Source: an uncultured Prevotellaceae bacterium
Lineage (GTDB): Bacteria > Bacteroidota > Bacteroidia > Bacteroidales > Bacteroidaceae
Reading direction: 5' to 3'
Assembly: GCA_902761605.1 (NCBI GenBank)
Contig: CACWLC010000012.1
Coordinates: forward strand, 1-64,000
Length of the DNA: 64,000 bases
Each line of letters starts with the position of its first letter. Position 1 is the stretch's first letter. The notes below the pieces were generated by a model. It made no database searches, had not been told where the DNA came from, and saw only the letters and a list, made by a program, of their open reading frames with translations. Shown here piece after piece: positions 53,001 to 59,648 of this stretch. Made by a program: the position numbers and the translations under genes.

Positions 53001-53011
53001 TCGTTTAGCAT
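49997..53011 (-). CDS. FAD-binding and iron-sulfur oxidoreductase (D-lactate/2-hydroxyacid dehydrogenase type)
   Basis: Large fusion of a GlcD-like FAD domain and a GlpC-like iron-sulfur/CCG part, 1004 residues. FAD motifs are FRAAGTSLSGQSCTDSVLI, LQPGIVGARIN and GGIVINNASGMNCGVH. The middle has CIECGFCEVNC (near residue 595) and CATDGLCSTSCP, likely two Fe4S4 sites. Two CCG domains follow (PSCINQTMG, MCCGQIW; LTCSTRQMG, GCCGFAGDRGF). The YdiJ-like architecture oxidises D-2-hydroxyacids such as D-lactate, probably passing electrons to the quinone pool. The gene is divergent from a lactate permease gene, which supports lactate as substrate. Confidence 0.88.
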   Translation of the reverse strand: MLNDFLSHIKQFIPAERIYTDELRTLGWGTDASFYRQIPKVVIRSDGEAEISKIVRACKKYNMPFTFRAAGTSLSGQSCTDSVLIVAGKHWERYELSPDAETIRLQPGIVGARINQILKPYDRVFPPDPASIGSAMVGGIVINNASGMNCGVHANSDRMMVSARIVLTDGSILDTGNEASKEAFRKRNPEFIKKIEALRDKVRADKELAERIAKKYSIKNVTGLNLRPLIAYDDPFDIIAHSMVGSEGTLAFLSEVTMKTLHDYKFKASAMVYFLTMKESCEAVVAMKKLKAGDDDLKMSAENLMVKSAEMLDYMSLNSVDDPVFLQYKKDVDAGKIEGVEPGDYHNLTAILTETKGITHEQLLEKIEKIKECLGQFRLYIPAEFTEDPAVYGKYWAIRSGIFPSVGGTRPIGTSCLIEDVAFPIESLPEATVKLQKMIADHGYSDACIYGHAFEGNYHFILNQSFADQHEVARYAEMMRDVAKLVVEEYDGSLKAEHGTGRNMAPFVKYEWGDKAYEAMKELKAIFDPDGLLNQGVIFNDDPDCFIKCLKPLPVLDYDFASVPDGGHYLMDPELSTAKETIEQVKRANKCIECGFCEVNCMSCGLTLSSRMRIAVQREIRDLEATGRDPQRAEILRKQYKYYGDQTCATDGLCSTSCPMKINTGELTHIIRQLDMNKSKLGYQVGEFAANHMAGIKSGLRVVLDVAHMAHLTLGPALMTHVCRTMNKMGLPLWTTAMPKKKRQPKPSDLTQFIIEKSIPQKEEEHSPLKVVYFPSCINQTMGQSKDGNMKHALVDEVIQLMAKAGYEVIFPEGMDRMCCGQIWESKGMLDIADRKSAELEAALWKASEQGKYPVLCAQSPCLHRMRKVMKKMKLYEPAEFIMTYLVDRLDFHPTDKRIALHLTCSTRQMGVDKDMIALAKLCSNNVFIPEGVGCCGFAGDRGFTFPELNRYGLRKLRPQIEANKIEVGYSNSRTCEIGLESNTGIPYMSIIYLVNICTTAKKP

Positions 53012-53041
53012 AGGGCTATAAAGTTTTAGTTATTTATGTGG

Positions 53042-53049
53042 CAAAGATA
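53042..53049 (-). promoter_or_regulatory. -7 element of the FAD/Fe-S oxidoreductase gene
   Basis: TATCTTTG on the minus strand, 30 bp before the start. Confidence 0.55.
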
Positions 53050-53059
53050 ATCAAAAAAA

Positions 53060-53086
53060 GAGAATAGAGAATGGAGAATGGAGAAT
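53060..53086. repeat. 7-bp-period tandem repeat (GAGAATG type)
   Basis: GAGAATA, GAGAATG, GAGAATG, GAGAAT between the divergent lactate genes. It is the reverse complement family of 48558-48585. Confidence 0.8.
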
Positions 53087-53124
53087 AATTTTCTTGATTT
53101 TTGTTTTTTTTCACTAAAATAACA

Positions 53125-53154
53125 TTGGATTGTGACAAAAAGTTTGTAAATTTG
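53125..53154 (+). promoter_or_regulatory. Promoter of the lactate permease gene
   Basis: TTG (53125-53127) and TAAATTTG (53147-53154), 19 bp apart, with a leader of about 55 bases. Confidence 0.6.
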
Positions 53155-53215
53155 TCGCCATAACAAATATTTGCGAACTAAAACTTATATAATAATAACA
53201 TAATTCAAAAAACCT

Positions 53216-54820
53216 ATGTCAGCTTTTATTTCTGTCATTCCAATTCTGTTGCTCATTGTATTGATGATGGGTTTCAAGGTATCTGGTTACAAGAGTGCCA
53301 TCGTTACACTCATAGTTACAATCCTTCTTGCTCTGTTTGCTGCCCCAGCCATGGGTATCATCCCAGAAAAATATGCAGCAGAGAGCATCTTCGGCATCAC
53401 CCTGTGGTCTGTCATCGAAGGTTTCCTGAAGGCATGCTTCCCCATCATCCTTATCATCATCTGCGCTATCTTCAGCTACAATATCCTTTGTGAGACGAAG
53501 GAGATAGAGACCATCAAGACACAGTTTATCCAGATGACCTCTGACAAGGGTTTGCTCGTATTGCTGCTTACATGGGGTCTAGGTGGAGTGCTCGAAGGTA
53601 TGGCTGGTTTTGGAACAGCAGTAGCTATCCCTGCCGCCATCCTCATAGGTCTGGGCTTTAAGCCGATGTTCTCTGCCGTTATCTGTCTTGTGGCCAACAC
53701 TGTTGCCGTAGGTTTCGGAGCTGTAGGTCTGCCAGCCACTACTCTCGCCAATCAGGTTGCAGCCAGTGGTGTGGCTACTCCAGAAGAGCTATGTGAGGTG
53801 GCTACCTTTATTATATTACAGCTCTCGTTGATGTTCTTCATCACTCCGTTCCTCATCCTTATGATGACAGATCGCACGAAGATTCTGAAGAACCTCACCA
53901 TAGCTCTGTTCGTAGGTACATTCTCTATTATTGTGCAGTTCTGCTGTGCTCACTTCATTGGTCCTGAGACTCCAGCCATCCTCGGTTCTGTTGCTGCTAT
54001 CATCGCAATGTTGATCTACAATAAACTCTTTATCCGTGATGAGAATCCTGCCGACGAGGTGAAGGTAGAGAAAAAGAACTTCGGCCTTGCAAAAACTCTT
54101 AAGGCCTGGAGTGTATATGGCCTGATTATCTTCTTTATCCTTATCAGCAGTAAGATTATTCCTCCAATTAACGAGCTTCTTAACAGCACTCTCGTCACAA
54201 AGTTCGAACTGCCAGTTATCGGCAACACCTTTAAGTTCGGCTGGCTGTCTAATGCAGGTCTTATGATTTTCCTCGGTGCGATAATTGGAGGCCTCATTCA
54301 AGGTATGAGTCTTGGCAGTCTCATGAAGTTGTTGGCAAAGACCACACTGAACCTCCAGAAAACGGTAGTAACAATTTGCTGCCTTGTTGCTATGGCAATG
54401 TTGATGAACAATACTGGAATGACCAACGATATCGCTAAGGGTCTTGTATTGCTCACAGGCTCTGCCTTCCCATTCTTTGCTCCGTTGATTGGTTCTATCG
54501 GAACATTCGTTACTGGTAGTGCTACAAATGCCAACATCCTCTTCGGAAAGCTTCAGGCTACTGCTGCAAGCGATCTGGGACTGGTTAATCAGGGTACATT
54601 CTTCGGTGTCAGCGGAAGTGAGACCAACTGGCTTGCCGCAGCTAACTGTGCCGGGTCTGAGGGTGGAAAGTTACTTTCTCCACAGTCCATCGCCATCGCT
54701 ACAGCTGCGTGCGACATGGAGGGTCAGGATGGTGATATCATGCGTAAGACCATGCCGTTCGCAATCTTCTGGATCCTTATGAATGGTCTGATGGTATTCC
54801 TTGGCCTGCACGTAATCTAA
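53216..54820 (+). CDS. lctP: L-lactate permease family transporter
   Basis: Inner-membrane proton/lactate (or glycolate) symporter of the LctP family, 534 residues with about 13-14 helices. Family signatures are VIEGFLKACFPIILIII, GGVLEGMAGFGTAVAIPA, VANTVAVGFGAVGLPATTLA, and near the C terminus GSATNANILFG and GSEGGKLLSPQSIAIA. It is divergent from the D-lactate-dehydrogenase-like gene, making a lactate uptake and oxidation pair. Downstream is a decayed gene scar. Confidence 0.92.
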   Translation: MSAFISVIPILLLIVLMMGFKVSGYKSAIVTLIVTILLALFAAPAMGIIPEKYAAESIFGITLWSVIEGFLKACFPIILIIICAIFSYNILCETKEIETIKTQFIQMTSDKGLLVLLLTWGLGGVLEGMAGFGTAVAIPAAILIGLGFKPMFSAVICLVANTVAVGFGAVGLPATTLANQVAASGVATPEELCEVATFIILQLSLMFFITPFLILMMTDRTKILKNLTIALFVGTFSIIVQFCCAHFIGPETPAILGSVAAIIAMLIYNKLFIRDENPADEVKVEKKNFGLAKTLKAWSVYGLIIFFILISSKIIPPINELLNSTLVTKFELPVIGNTFKFGWLSNAGLMIFLGAIIGGLIQGMSLGSLMKLLAKTTLNLQKTVVTICCLVAMAMLMNNTGMTNDIAKGLVLLTGSAFPFFAPLIGSIGTFVTGSATNANILFGKLQATAASDLGLVNQGTFFGVSGSETNWLAAANCAGSEGGKLLSPQSIAIATAACDMEGQDGDIMRKTMPFAIFWILMNGLMVFLGLHVI

Positions 54821-54822
54821 GA

Positions 54823-54962
54823 ATGCGTAACTCTCTCTCTTCACGGCTCACATACCGCATCATGGCAGTGGTGCTGGTGATGATGGTAATCATCTTAGGG
54901 AGGATGTGGAGGAGATATTCCAACTGAGTGGATTCTTGCAGCTGTTCATTACAGAAAAATAA
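54823..54962 (+). pseudogene. Fused remnants of a signalling phosphatase and a STAS protein
   Basis: The first part (54823-54927) reads MRNSLSSRLTYRIMAVVLVM and on to a stop after 34 codons. It resembles the cytosolic start and first membrane helix of HAMP/SpoIIE-type phosphatases of Bacteroidota. In a different frame, 54900-54959 reads EDVEEIFQLSGFLQLFITEK before TAA (54960-54962), which resembles the last helix of STAS anti-sigma-antagonist domains. The two pieces meet near 54890-54900. The simplest reading is a deletion that joined the ends of two genes. Both matches are from memory of these families. Confidence 0.6.
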
Positions 54963-54969
54963 TCACGCT

Positions 54970-55239
54970 ATGAGCAAAGATGATATCAAAAAGTATCAGG
55001 ACGAGATAACATTCCTGAAGAAAGAAGTGGAACGACTTAAAGACGAGTTGGTCCGTATGGTTAGTCGTAACCTAGACCTATCAGAACGTTTGGAATGGGA
55101 TGTTGAATTGCGTCGTCGTACCCAGGTGGCCCGCGAGATTATGGAGGGACATGTAGAACGTCAGCGTAATGCAGATCTTCAGGATGCAATTGGAATGAGT
55201 CCTGTAGAATATAGGCTGATGATAACCCGTGACTTCTAA
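54970..55239 (+). CDS. Small coiled-coil protein of unknown function
   Basis: Family not recognised. The 89-residue protein has a coiled coil over about residues 8-45 (heptads in EITFLKKEVERLKDELVRMV), followed by a charged helical tail. I use ATG 54970; the longer reading upstream runs through the STAS remnant. It lies just after the remnant, so it may have been part of the same lost signalling operon. No promoter is obvious between them. Confidence 0.6.
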   Translation: MSKDDIKKYQDEITFLKKEVERLKDELVRMVSRNLDLSERLEWDVELRRRTQVAREIMEGHVERQRNADLQDAIGMSPVEYRLMITRDF

Positions 55240-55348
55240 AGGGGTAAAGGTTGCACAAAAAGGGGTTTATAATAATGGAATTATATCTTTTTGCCTGCAA
55301 ACAGTGTTAATTTTTGATATTTACCAACCATAACAGAAAAAATCTTTG

Positions 55349-55356
55349 TACCTTTG
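55349..55356 (+). promoter_or_regulatory. -7 element of the FMN-binding protein gene
   Basis: TACCTTTG, 26 bp before ATG 55382. It excludes a longer reading from 55346. Confidence 0.55.
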
Positions 55357-55381
55357 CCGACCGAAACAAAAAAACAATAAT

Positions 55382-55786
55382 ATGAACAAGAAGATAATAG
55401 TATCCGGTGTGGCAATAATAATGGCACTGTCTTTGCAGAGTTTCACCATGAAGCCAACAGATGACGGAGTAATGAAAAAAGAGGATGGCGTTTACGTGAT
55501 AAACACCACAAAGATCGGTAAGGACATAGAAGGATATAATGGCAATACGCCATTAAAGATTTACATTAAGAAAAATAAAGTGGAGAAGATTGAGTTTCTT
55601 AAGAACCAAGAGACGCCTAAATACTTTGTCAAGGTGAAGAAGGCCTTTCAGGATGTTTGGAACGGTCTGAAGGTTAAAGATGCCAAGGCAAAACAGGTGG
55701 ATGCATTGACAGGAGCTACATTCTCGTCGGAAGCAGTAATAAAGAATGTCCAGATAGGACTGGAGTACTACCAAAAGAATAAATAA
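55382..55786 (+). CDS. Exported FMN-binding domain protein
   Basis: A 134-residue protein with an N-terminal export signal (MNKKIIVSGVAIIMALSLQS). The C-terminal half ends with VDALTGATFSSEAVIKNV, close to the (D)(A/S)xSGATxxS motif where FMN is attached covalently through Thr in RnfG/NqrC-type domains. Its size fits a single FMN_bind domain, so it may be a periplasmic electron carrier. A partner flavin transferase is not visible here. It lies 11 bp upstream of a conserved unknown gene, probably in one transcript. Confidence 0.8.
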   Translation: MNKKIIVSGVAIIMALSLQSFTMKPTDDGVMKKEDGVYVINTTKIGKDIEGYNGNTPLKIYIKKNKVEKIEFLKNQETPKYFVKVKKAFQDVWNGLKVKDAKAKQVDALTGATFSSEAVIKNVQIGLEYYQKNK

Positions 55787-55797
55787 AGGAGAAGACT

Positions 55798-56421
55798 ATG
55801 GGATTTTGGAATAAACTTTTCGGAAAGAAGGAAGAAGAACATAAAGTAGGCGGAATGGAGGATTTTATGACTCTCATCCGTGTGTATTTTCAGGCAGCAA
55901 TGGCAGCCGATCTTGGAATTTCAAACCTCGCAGCACTACCAGACCTTCGCGTGTTTAAATCAACACTTAAGGTGCCTACGGTTAACAATAAACTAGGTGT
56001 AGGCGAGCGCAACCGTTGTAAGAATATGCTTAAGTCAATGTACGGCATGGATGACGAGTTCTTTAAGGAGATTGACGGCAGTCTGCGTAAGCGTTGCAAA
56101 AAAGTTCAGGATGCTCAAAGCTATCTGCTGCAGTTCCAGGGATTCACTCAAGAACTGATGATGCTTACAGGCAACTTGATGAAGTTTAAACTCCGTCTGC
56201 CAGGATTCCTTAAGAAGGCTCTTTACTCAATGACAGAGAAGACAGTCAATGACATCTTCAACAAAAATGATTATAGCGACCCTGCAGTGATGAAGTCAGT
56301 TGTTGCGGTTCGTCAATACAGTCAACGTCTTGGATTCTCACAGAATTGGATTACTAACTTTGTATATAAAGTAGTAATGCTTGCTAAGAAAGAGCCAAAG
56401 CCACAAGATAACGAGAAGTAA
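55798..56421 (+). CDS. Conserved hypothetical cytosolic protein
   Basis: I do not recognise the family. The 207-residue protein begins MGFWNKLFGKKEEEHK, a start often seen in peripheral membrane or cytosolic Bacteroidota proteins. It is mostly helical with several Met/Leu-rich segments (LMMLTGNLMKFKLRLPGF), ends with a Lys-rich tail, and has no signal peptide or clear membrane helix. AGGAGAAG precedes the start, one of few good ribosome sites here. It is 11 bp after the FMN-binding gene; a weak hairpin at 56441-56477 follows. Confidence 0.75.
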   Translation: MGFWNKLFGKKEEEHKVGGMEDFMTLIRVYFQAAMAADLGISNLAALPDLRVFKSTLKVPTVNNKLGVGERNRCKNMLKSMYGMDDEFFKEIDGSLRKRCKKVQDAQSYLLQFQGFTQELMMLTGNLMKFKLRLPGFLKKALYSMTEKTVNDIFNKNDYSDPAVMKSVVAVRQYSQRLGFSQNWITNFVYKVVMLAKKEPKPQDNEK

Positions 56422-56440
56422 ATAGTTAAGAATTAAGAAA

Positions 56441-56477
56441 AACTGCGACCAAAGGTTAAAACCTGTTAATCGCAGTT
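56441..56477 (+). terminator. Weak hairpin after the hypothetical gene
   Basis: AACTGCGA (56441-56448) pairs with TCGCAGTT (56470-56477), with inner AGGTT/AACCT. There is no clear T run, so its function is uncertain. Confidence 0.4.
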
Positions 56478-56519
56478 AAACTCTCATTTCACGAGTATTC
56501 ATTTTTCAATTAAAATGTA

Positions 56520-56527
56520 TAACTTTG
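56520..56527 (+). promoter_or_regulatory. -7 element of the zapA-rny-rfbA operon
   Basis: TAACTTTG, 19 bp before the ATG at 56546; a short leader of about 12 bases. Confidence 0.55.
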
Positions 56528-56545
56528 TGGACAAAATAAAAATTT

Positions 56546-56848
56546 ATGAGTTCAAATGAGCAAATAATTGCTGTGTTTCAGACCCGTGTGAGGGATATGC
56601 TTGAGCGCTTCAAACAATTGAAGCAGGAGAATGCAGACCTTCTTAAGACGGTGGAGAAAAACGAGCAGGACATCAAAGACCTACGTGCGCAGCTTGCTCA
56701 AGCGGACAACGATTATAATGCCCTGAAACTGGCTAAGATGGTTGAGATTACCGACGGAGATTTGGAAACCGCCAAGAGTCGCATCAGCCAGATGGTAAGG
56801 GACATAAACAAGTGCATTGCTATCTTGAGTGACGAACAGGAACAATAA
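56546..56848 (+). CDS. Coiled-coil protein encoded upstream of zapA
   Basis: A 100-residue protein dominated by a coiled coil (about residues 10-60: RVRDMLERFKQLKQENADLL and onward), with a short tail ISQMVRDINKCIAIL. The layout recalls ZapB-like division factors and the coiled-coil partner often found before zapA in Bacteroidota, but identity is not certain. It starts the operon and is 12 bp ahead of zapA, so a role beside ZapA at the division ring is a reasonable guess. Confidence 0.7.
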   Translation: MSSNEQIIAVFQTRVRDMLERFKQLKQENADLLKTVEKNEQDIKDLRAQLAQADNDYNALKLAKMVEITDGDLETAKSRISQMVRDINKCIAILSDEQEQ

Positions 56849-56860
56849 AGAGAAGACACG

Positions 56861-57160
56861 ATGCCAGGAGTGAACGAAGAGAGACTACATATCCGACTGC
56901 ATGTCTACGATGAGGAGATAGAAGTAACAGTTAAGAGGGAGGACGAAGAGTTCTACCGTCTTGCTGCCAAGCTCATCACTGACCGCTACAACGCCTATGC
57001 GCAGGCATATAAGGGCCGCAAGACCGAGCATACCATCTCGCTTATGACCCTTATTGATATCGCCCTGCTATACCAGAAGACGAAGCGTAAAAATGACACC
57101 GGACCATATAATGATATTCTCAAGAAGTTGACTTCCGACATCGAGGAAGCTCTTAAATAG
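56861..57160 (+). CDS. zapA: Cell division protein ZapA
   Basis: Small FtsZ-ring-associated protein, 99 residues. The beta-hairpin start (LHIRLHVYDEEIEVTVKRED) and the helix EEFYRLAAKLITDRYNAYA match ZapA, as does the later HTISLMTLIDIALLYQKTK dimerisation helix. It bundles FtsZ filaments in other bacteria. It lies between the coiled-coil gene and rny in one operon. Confidence 0.85.
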   Translation: MPGVNEERLHIRLHVYDEEIEVTVKREDEEFYRLAAKLITDRYNAYAQAYKGRKTEHTISLMTLIDIALLYQKTKRKNDTGPYNDILKKLTSDIEEALK

Positions 57161-57190
57161 AGAATATTATTTAACTACATATATTTTTTT

Positions 57191-58732
57191 ATGGATTTAA
57201 TTTTCGTATTACTAATTGCCGCAGGCGCACTCGCATTGGGTGGTGTCGGCGGATATCTTATTTTCAGATACGTCCTCAAGGGCAAATACAGAGAGATGAT
57301 TGACTCTGCAACGAAAGAAGCTGACGTCATCAAGGAAAAGAAACTGCTTGAAGTTAAGGAGAAGTTCCTCAACAAGAAATCGGAACTCGAGAAGGAGGCT
57401 CAGCAGCGGAACCAGCAGATTCAGCAAAACGAGAACCGTCTTAAGCAGCGTGAGCTGAGCATTAATCAGCGTCAGGAAGAACTCGGACGCCGTAAGAATG
57501 AACTTGACAACCAGCAGCAACGTATTGAGAATGAGAAAAAACTCCTCACTATCAAAGCAGAGGAACTTGAGAAGATGCAGCTAAAAGAGCGTGAGAAGCT
57601 CGAAGAAGTATCTGGCCTGAGTGCCGAAGATGCAAAGGCTCGTCTGATTGAGTCGATGAAAGATGAGGCAAAGACAGCCGCAGCCAGCTATATTAATGAA
57701 ATCATGGATGAGGCAAAGCTCAATGCCGACCAGCAGGCTAAGAAGATTGTAATACAGACAATTCAGCGTGTGGCTACCGAGACTGCAGTAGAAAACTCTG
57801 TCAGCGTGTTCCATATCGAGAACGATGAGGTAAAGGGGCGTATCATCGGACGTGAAGGTCGAAACATACGTGCCCTCGAGGCAGCTGCAGGTGTTGAGAT
57901 CGTGGTAGACGATACTCCTGAAGCTATCGTAATATCAGGTTTTGATCCCGTACGCCGCGAGGTTTGCCGTCTGGCTCTCCACCAGCTTGTTAGTGACGGA
58001 CGTATCCATCCCGCACGTATCGAAGAGGTGGTAGCAAAGGTTAAGAAACAGCTTGACAATGAGATTATCGAGACTGGTAAGCGTACTGCCATCGACTTGG
58101 GAATACATGGTCTACATCCAGAACTTATACGTATCATCGGTAAGATGAAGTACCGTTCAAGCTATGGACAGAATCTGCTTCAGCATGCACGCGAAACAGC
58201 TAATCTCTGTTCGGTAATGGCTGCAGAACTTGGTCTTAATCCAAAGAAAGCTAAGCGAGCCGGTCTGCTTCACGATATAGGTAAGGTGCCCGATGAAGAG
58301 AGTGAGATGCCTCACGCACTCTACGGTGCAAAGATAGCAGAGATGTTTAAGGAGAAACCTGATATCTGCAACGCAATCGGTGCCCACCACGATGAGATGG
58401 AGATGCAGACATTGCTGGCTCCTATCGTCCAGGTGTGTGACGCTATCTCTGGTGCACGTCCAGGTGCTCGTCGTGAGATAGTAGAAGCCTATATTAAGCG
58501 TCTTAACGACCTCGAGGCTATCGCCATGTCGTATCCCGGTGTCACCAAGACCTATGCCATCCAGGCTGGTCGTGAACTGCGTGTTATCGTAGGTGCCGAC
58601 AAGATGAGCGACGCCGAGACAGAGGCTCTGAGTGGTGAGATAGCGACAAAGATCCAGAATGAGATGACTTACCCAGGACAGGTTAAGATTACAGTTATCC
58701 GTGAGACCCGTAGCGTGGCTTACGCAAAATAA
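57191..58732 (+). CDS. rny: Ribonuclease Y
   Basis: Membrane-anchored endoribonuclease that starts mRNA decay, 513 residues, normal size. One N-terminal helix ([20 protein letters not shown]) is followed by a long coiled coil (about 40-190). The KH RNA-binding domain has [15 protein letters not shown], and the HD domain has [15 protein letters not shown] and [10 protein letters not shown]. The C terminus ends with the [20 protein letters not shown] type seen across RNase Y. The gene follows zapA by 30 bp and precedes rfbA by 12 bp. Confidence 0.95.
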   Translation: MDLIFVLLIAAGALALGGVGGYLIFRYVLKGKYREMIDSATKEADVIKEKKLLEVKEKFLNKKSELEKEAQQRNQQIQQNENRLKQRELSINQRQEELGRRKNELDNQQQRIENEKKLLTIKAEELEKMQLKEREKLEEVSGLSAEDAKARLIESMKDEAKTAAASYINEIMDEAKLNADQQAKKIVIQTIQRVATETAVENSVSVFHIENDEVKGRIIGREGRNIRALEAAAGVEIVVDDTPEAIVISGFDPVRREVCRLALHQLVSDGRIHPARIEEVVAKVKKQLDNEIIETGKRTAIDLGIHGLHPELIRIIGKMKYRSSYGQNLLQHARETANLCSVMAAELGLNPKKAKRAGLLHDIGKVPDEESEMPHALYGAKIAEMFKEKPDICNAIGAHHDEMEMQTLLAPIVQVCDAISGARPGARREIVEAYIKRLNDLEAIAMSYPGVTKTYAIQAGRELRVIVGADKMSDAETEALSGEIATKIQNEMTYPGQVKITVIRETRSVAYAK

Positions 58733-58744
58733 AACAATAAGGAG

Positions 58745-59617
58745 ATGAAAGGAATCGTATTAGCAGGCGGTAGCGGCACTCGCCTCTACCCTATTACAAA
58801 AGGAATCAGCAAACAACTGATACCAATCTTTGATAAGCCGATGATATATTATCCTATCTCGGCACTCATGTTGGCGGGGATACGAGATATACTTATCATC
58901 TCCACTCCCCATGACCTTCCAGGATTCAAGCGTCTGCTTGGCGATGGCTCTGACCTCGGAGTAAGATTCGAATATGCAGAACAACCATCTCCCGATGGAC
59001 TGGCACAGGCTTTCATTATCGGAGAGAAGTTTATAGGTGACGACTGCGCTTGTCTGGTACTTGGGGATAACATCTTCTATGGTTCTGGATTCACTGGTCT
59101 GTTACGTCAGAGCGTGGAGAATGCTGAGAAAAATGGACTGGCAACGGTTTTCGGTTACTACGTAAACGACCCAGAACGTTATGGTGTGGCAGAATTTGAT
59201 GCAGATGGCAATTGTCTCAGCATTGAGGAGAAGCCACAGAATCCTAAGTCAAATTACGCTGTCGTAGGTCTCTACTTCTATCCAAACAGTGTGGTGGATA
59301 TCGCTAAGAACATCAAACCGTCAGCACGTGGAGAGCTTGAGATCACCACTGTTAATCAGGAATATCTTGCCCACCAGAAGCTGAAGGTACAGACCCTTCA
59401 ACGTGGATTCGCTTGGCTCGACACCGGTACCCACGACTCTCTTTCCGAGGCCTCAACATTCATCGAGGTAATAGAGAAACGCCAAGGACTGAAGGTTGCC
59501 TGTCTGGAAGAGATTGCGTTTAAACGTGGCTGGATTACGAAAGAGAAACTTCAAGAAGTAGCTCAGCCAATGGCAAAGAATGATTACGGAAAATATCTTC
59601 TTAGCTTAGTAAAATAA
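58745..59617 (+). CDS. rfbA: Glucose-1-phosphate thymidylyltransferase
   Basis: Makes dTDP-glucose from dTTP and glucose-1-phosphate, the first step to dTDP-rhamnose and related sugars; 290 residues, normal. Signatures are [20 protein letters not shown], then [26 protein letters not shown], and the [14 protein letters not shown] block. rfbB, rfbC and rfbD are not adjacent. It may supply activated sugars to the polysaccharide operon, where a rhamnosyltransferase-like gene is present. GGAG precedes the start; a bidirectional terminator follows. Confidence 0.96.
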   Translation: MKGIVLAGGSGTRLYPITKGISKQLIPIFDKPMIYYPISALMLAGIRDILIISTPHDLPGFKRLLGDGSDLGVRFEYAEQPSPDGLAQAFIIGEKFIGDDCACLVLGDNIFYGSGFTGLLRQSVENAEKNGLATVFGYYVNDPERYGVAEFDADGNCLSIEEKPQNPKSNYAVVGLYFYPNSVVDIAKNIKPSARGELEITTVNQEYLAHQKLKVQTLQRGFAWLDTGTHDSLSEASTFIEVIEKRQGLKVACLEEIAFKRGWITKEKLQEVAQPMAKNDYGKYLLSLVK

Positions 59618-59620
59618 AAG

Positions 59621-59648
59621 AATCCCGCCAAAATTGGCGGGATTTCTG
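59621..59648. terminator. Bidirectional terminator after rfbA
   Basis: AATCCCGCCAA (59621-59631) pairs with TTGGCGGGATT (59634-59644), with T residues following; it lies between convergent genes. Confidence 0.88.

Noticed and set aside
54970..56421. Toxin-antitoxin pair among the small genes
   Set aside because: Sizes and order do not fit: a coiled-coil protein, an exported FMN-binding protein and a 207-residue unknown, with no toxin motif.
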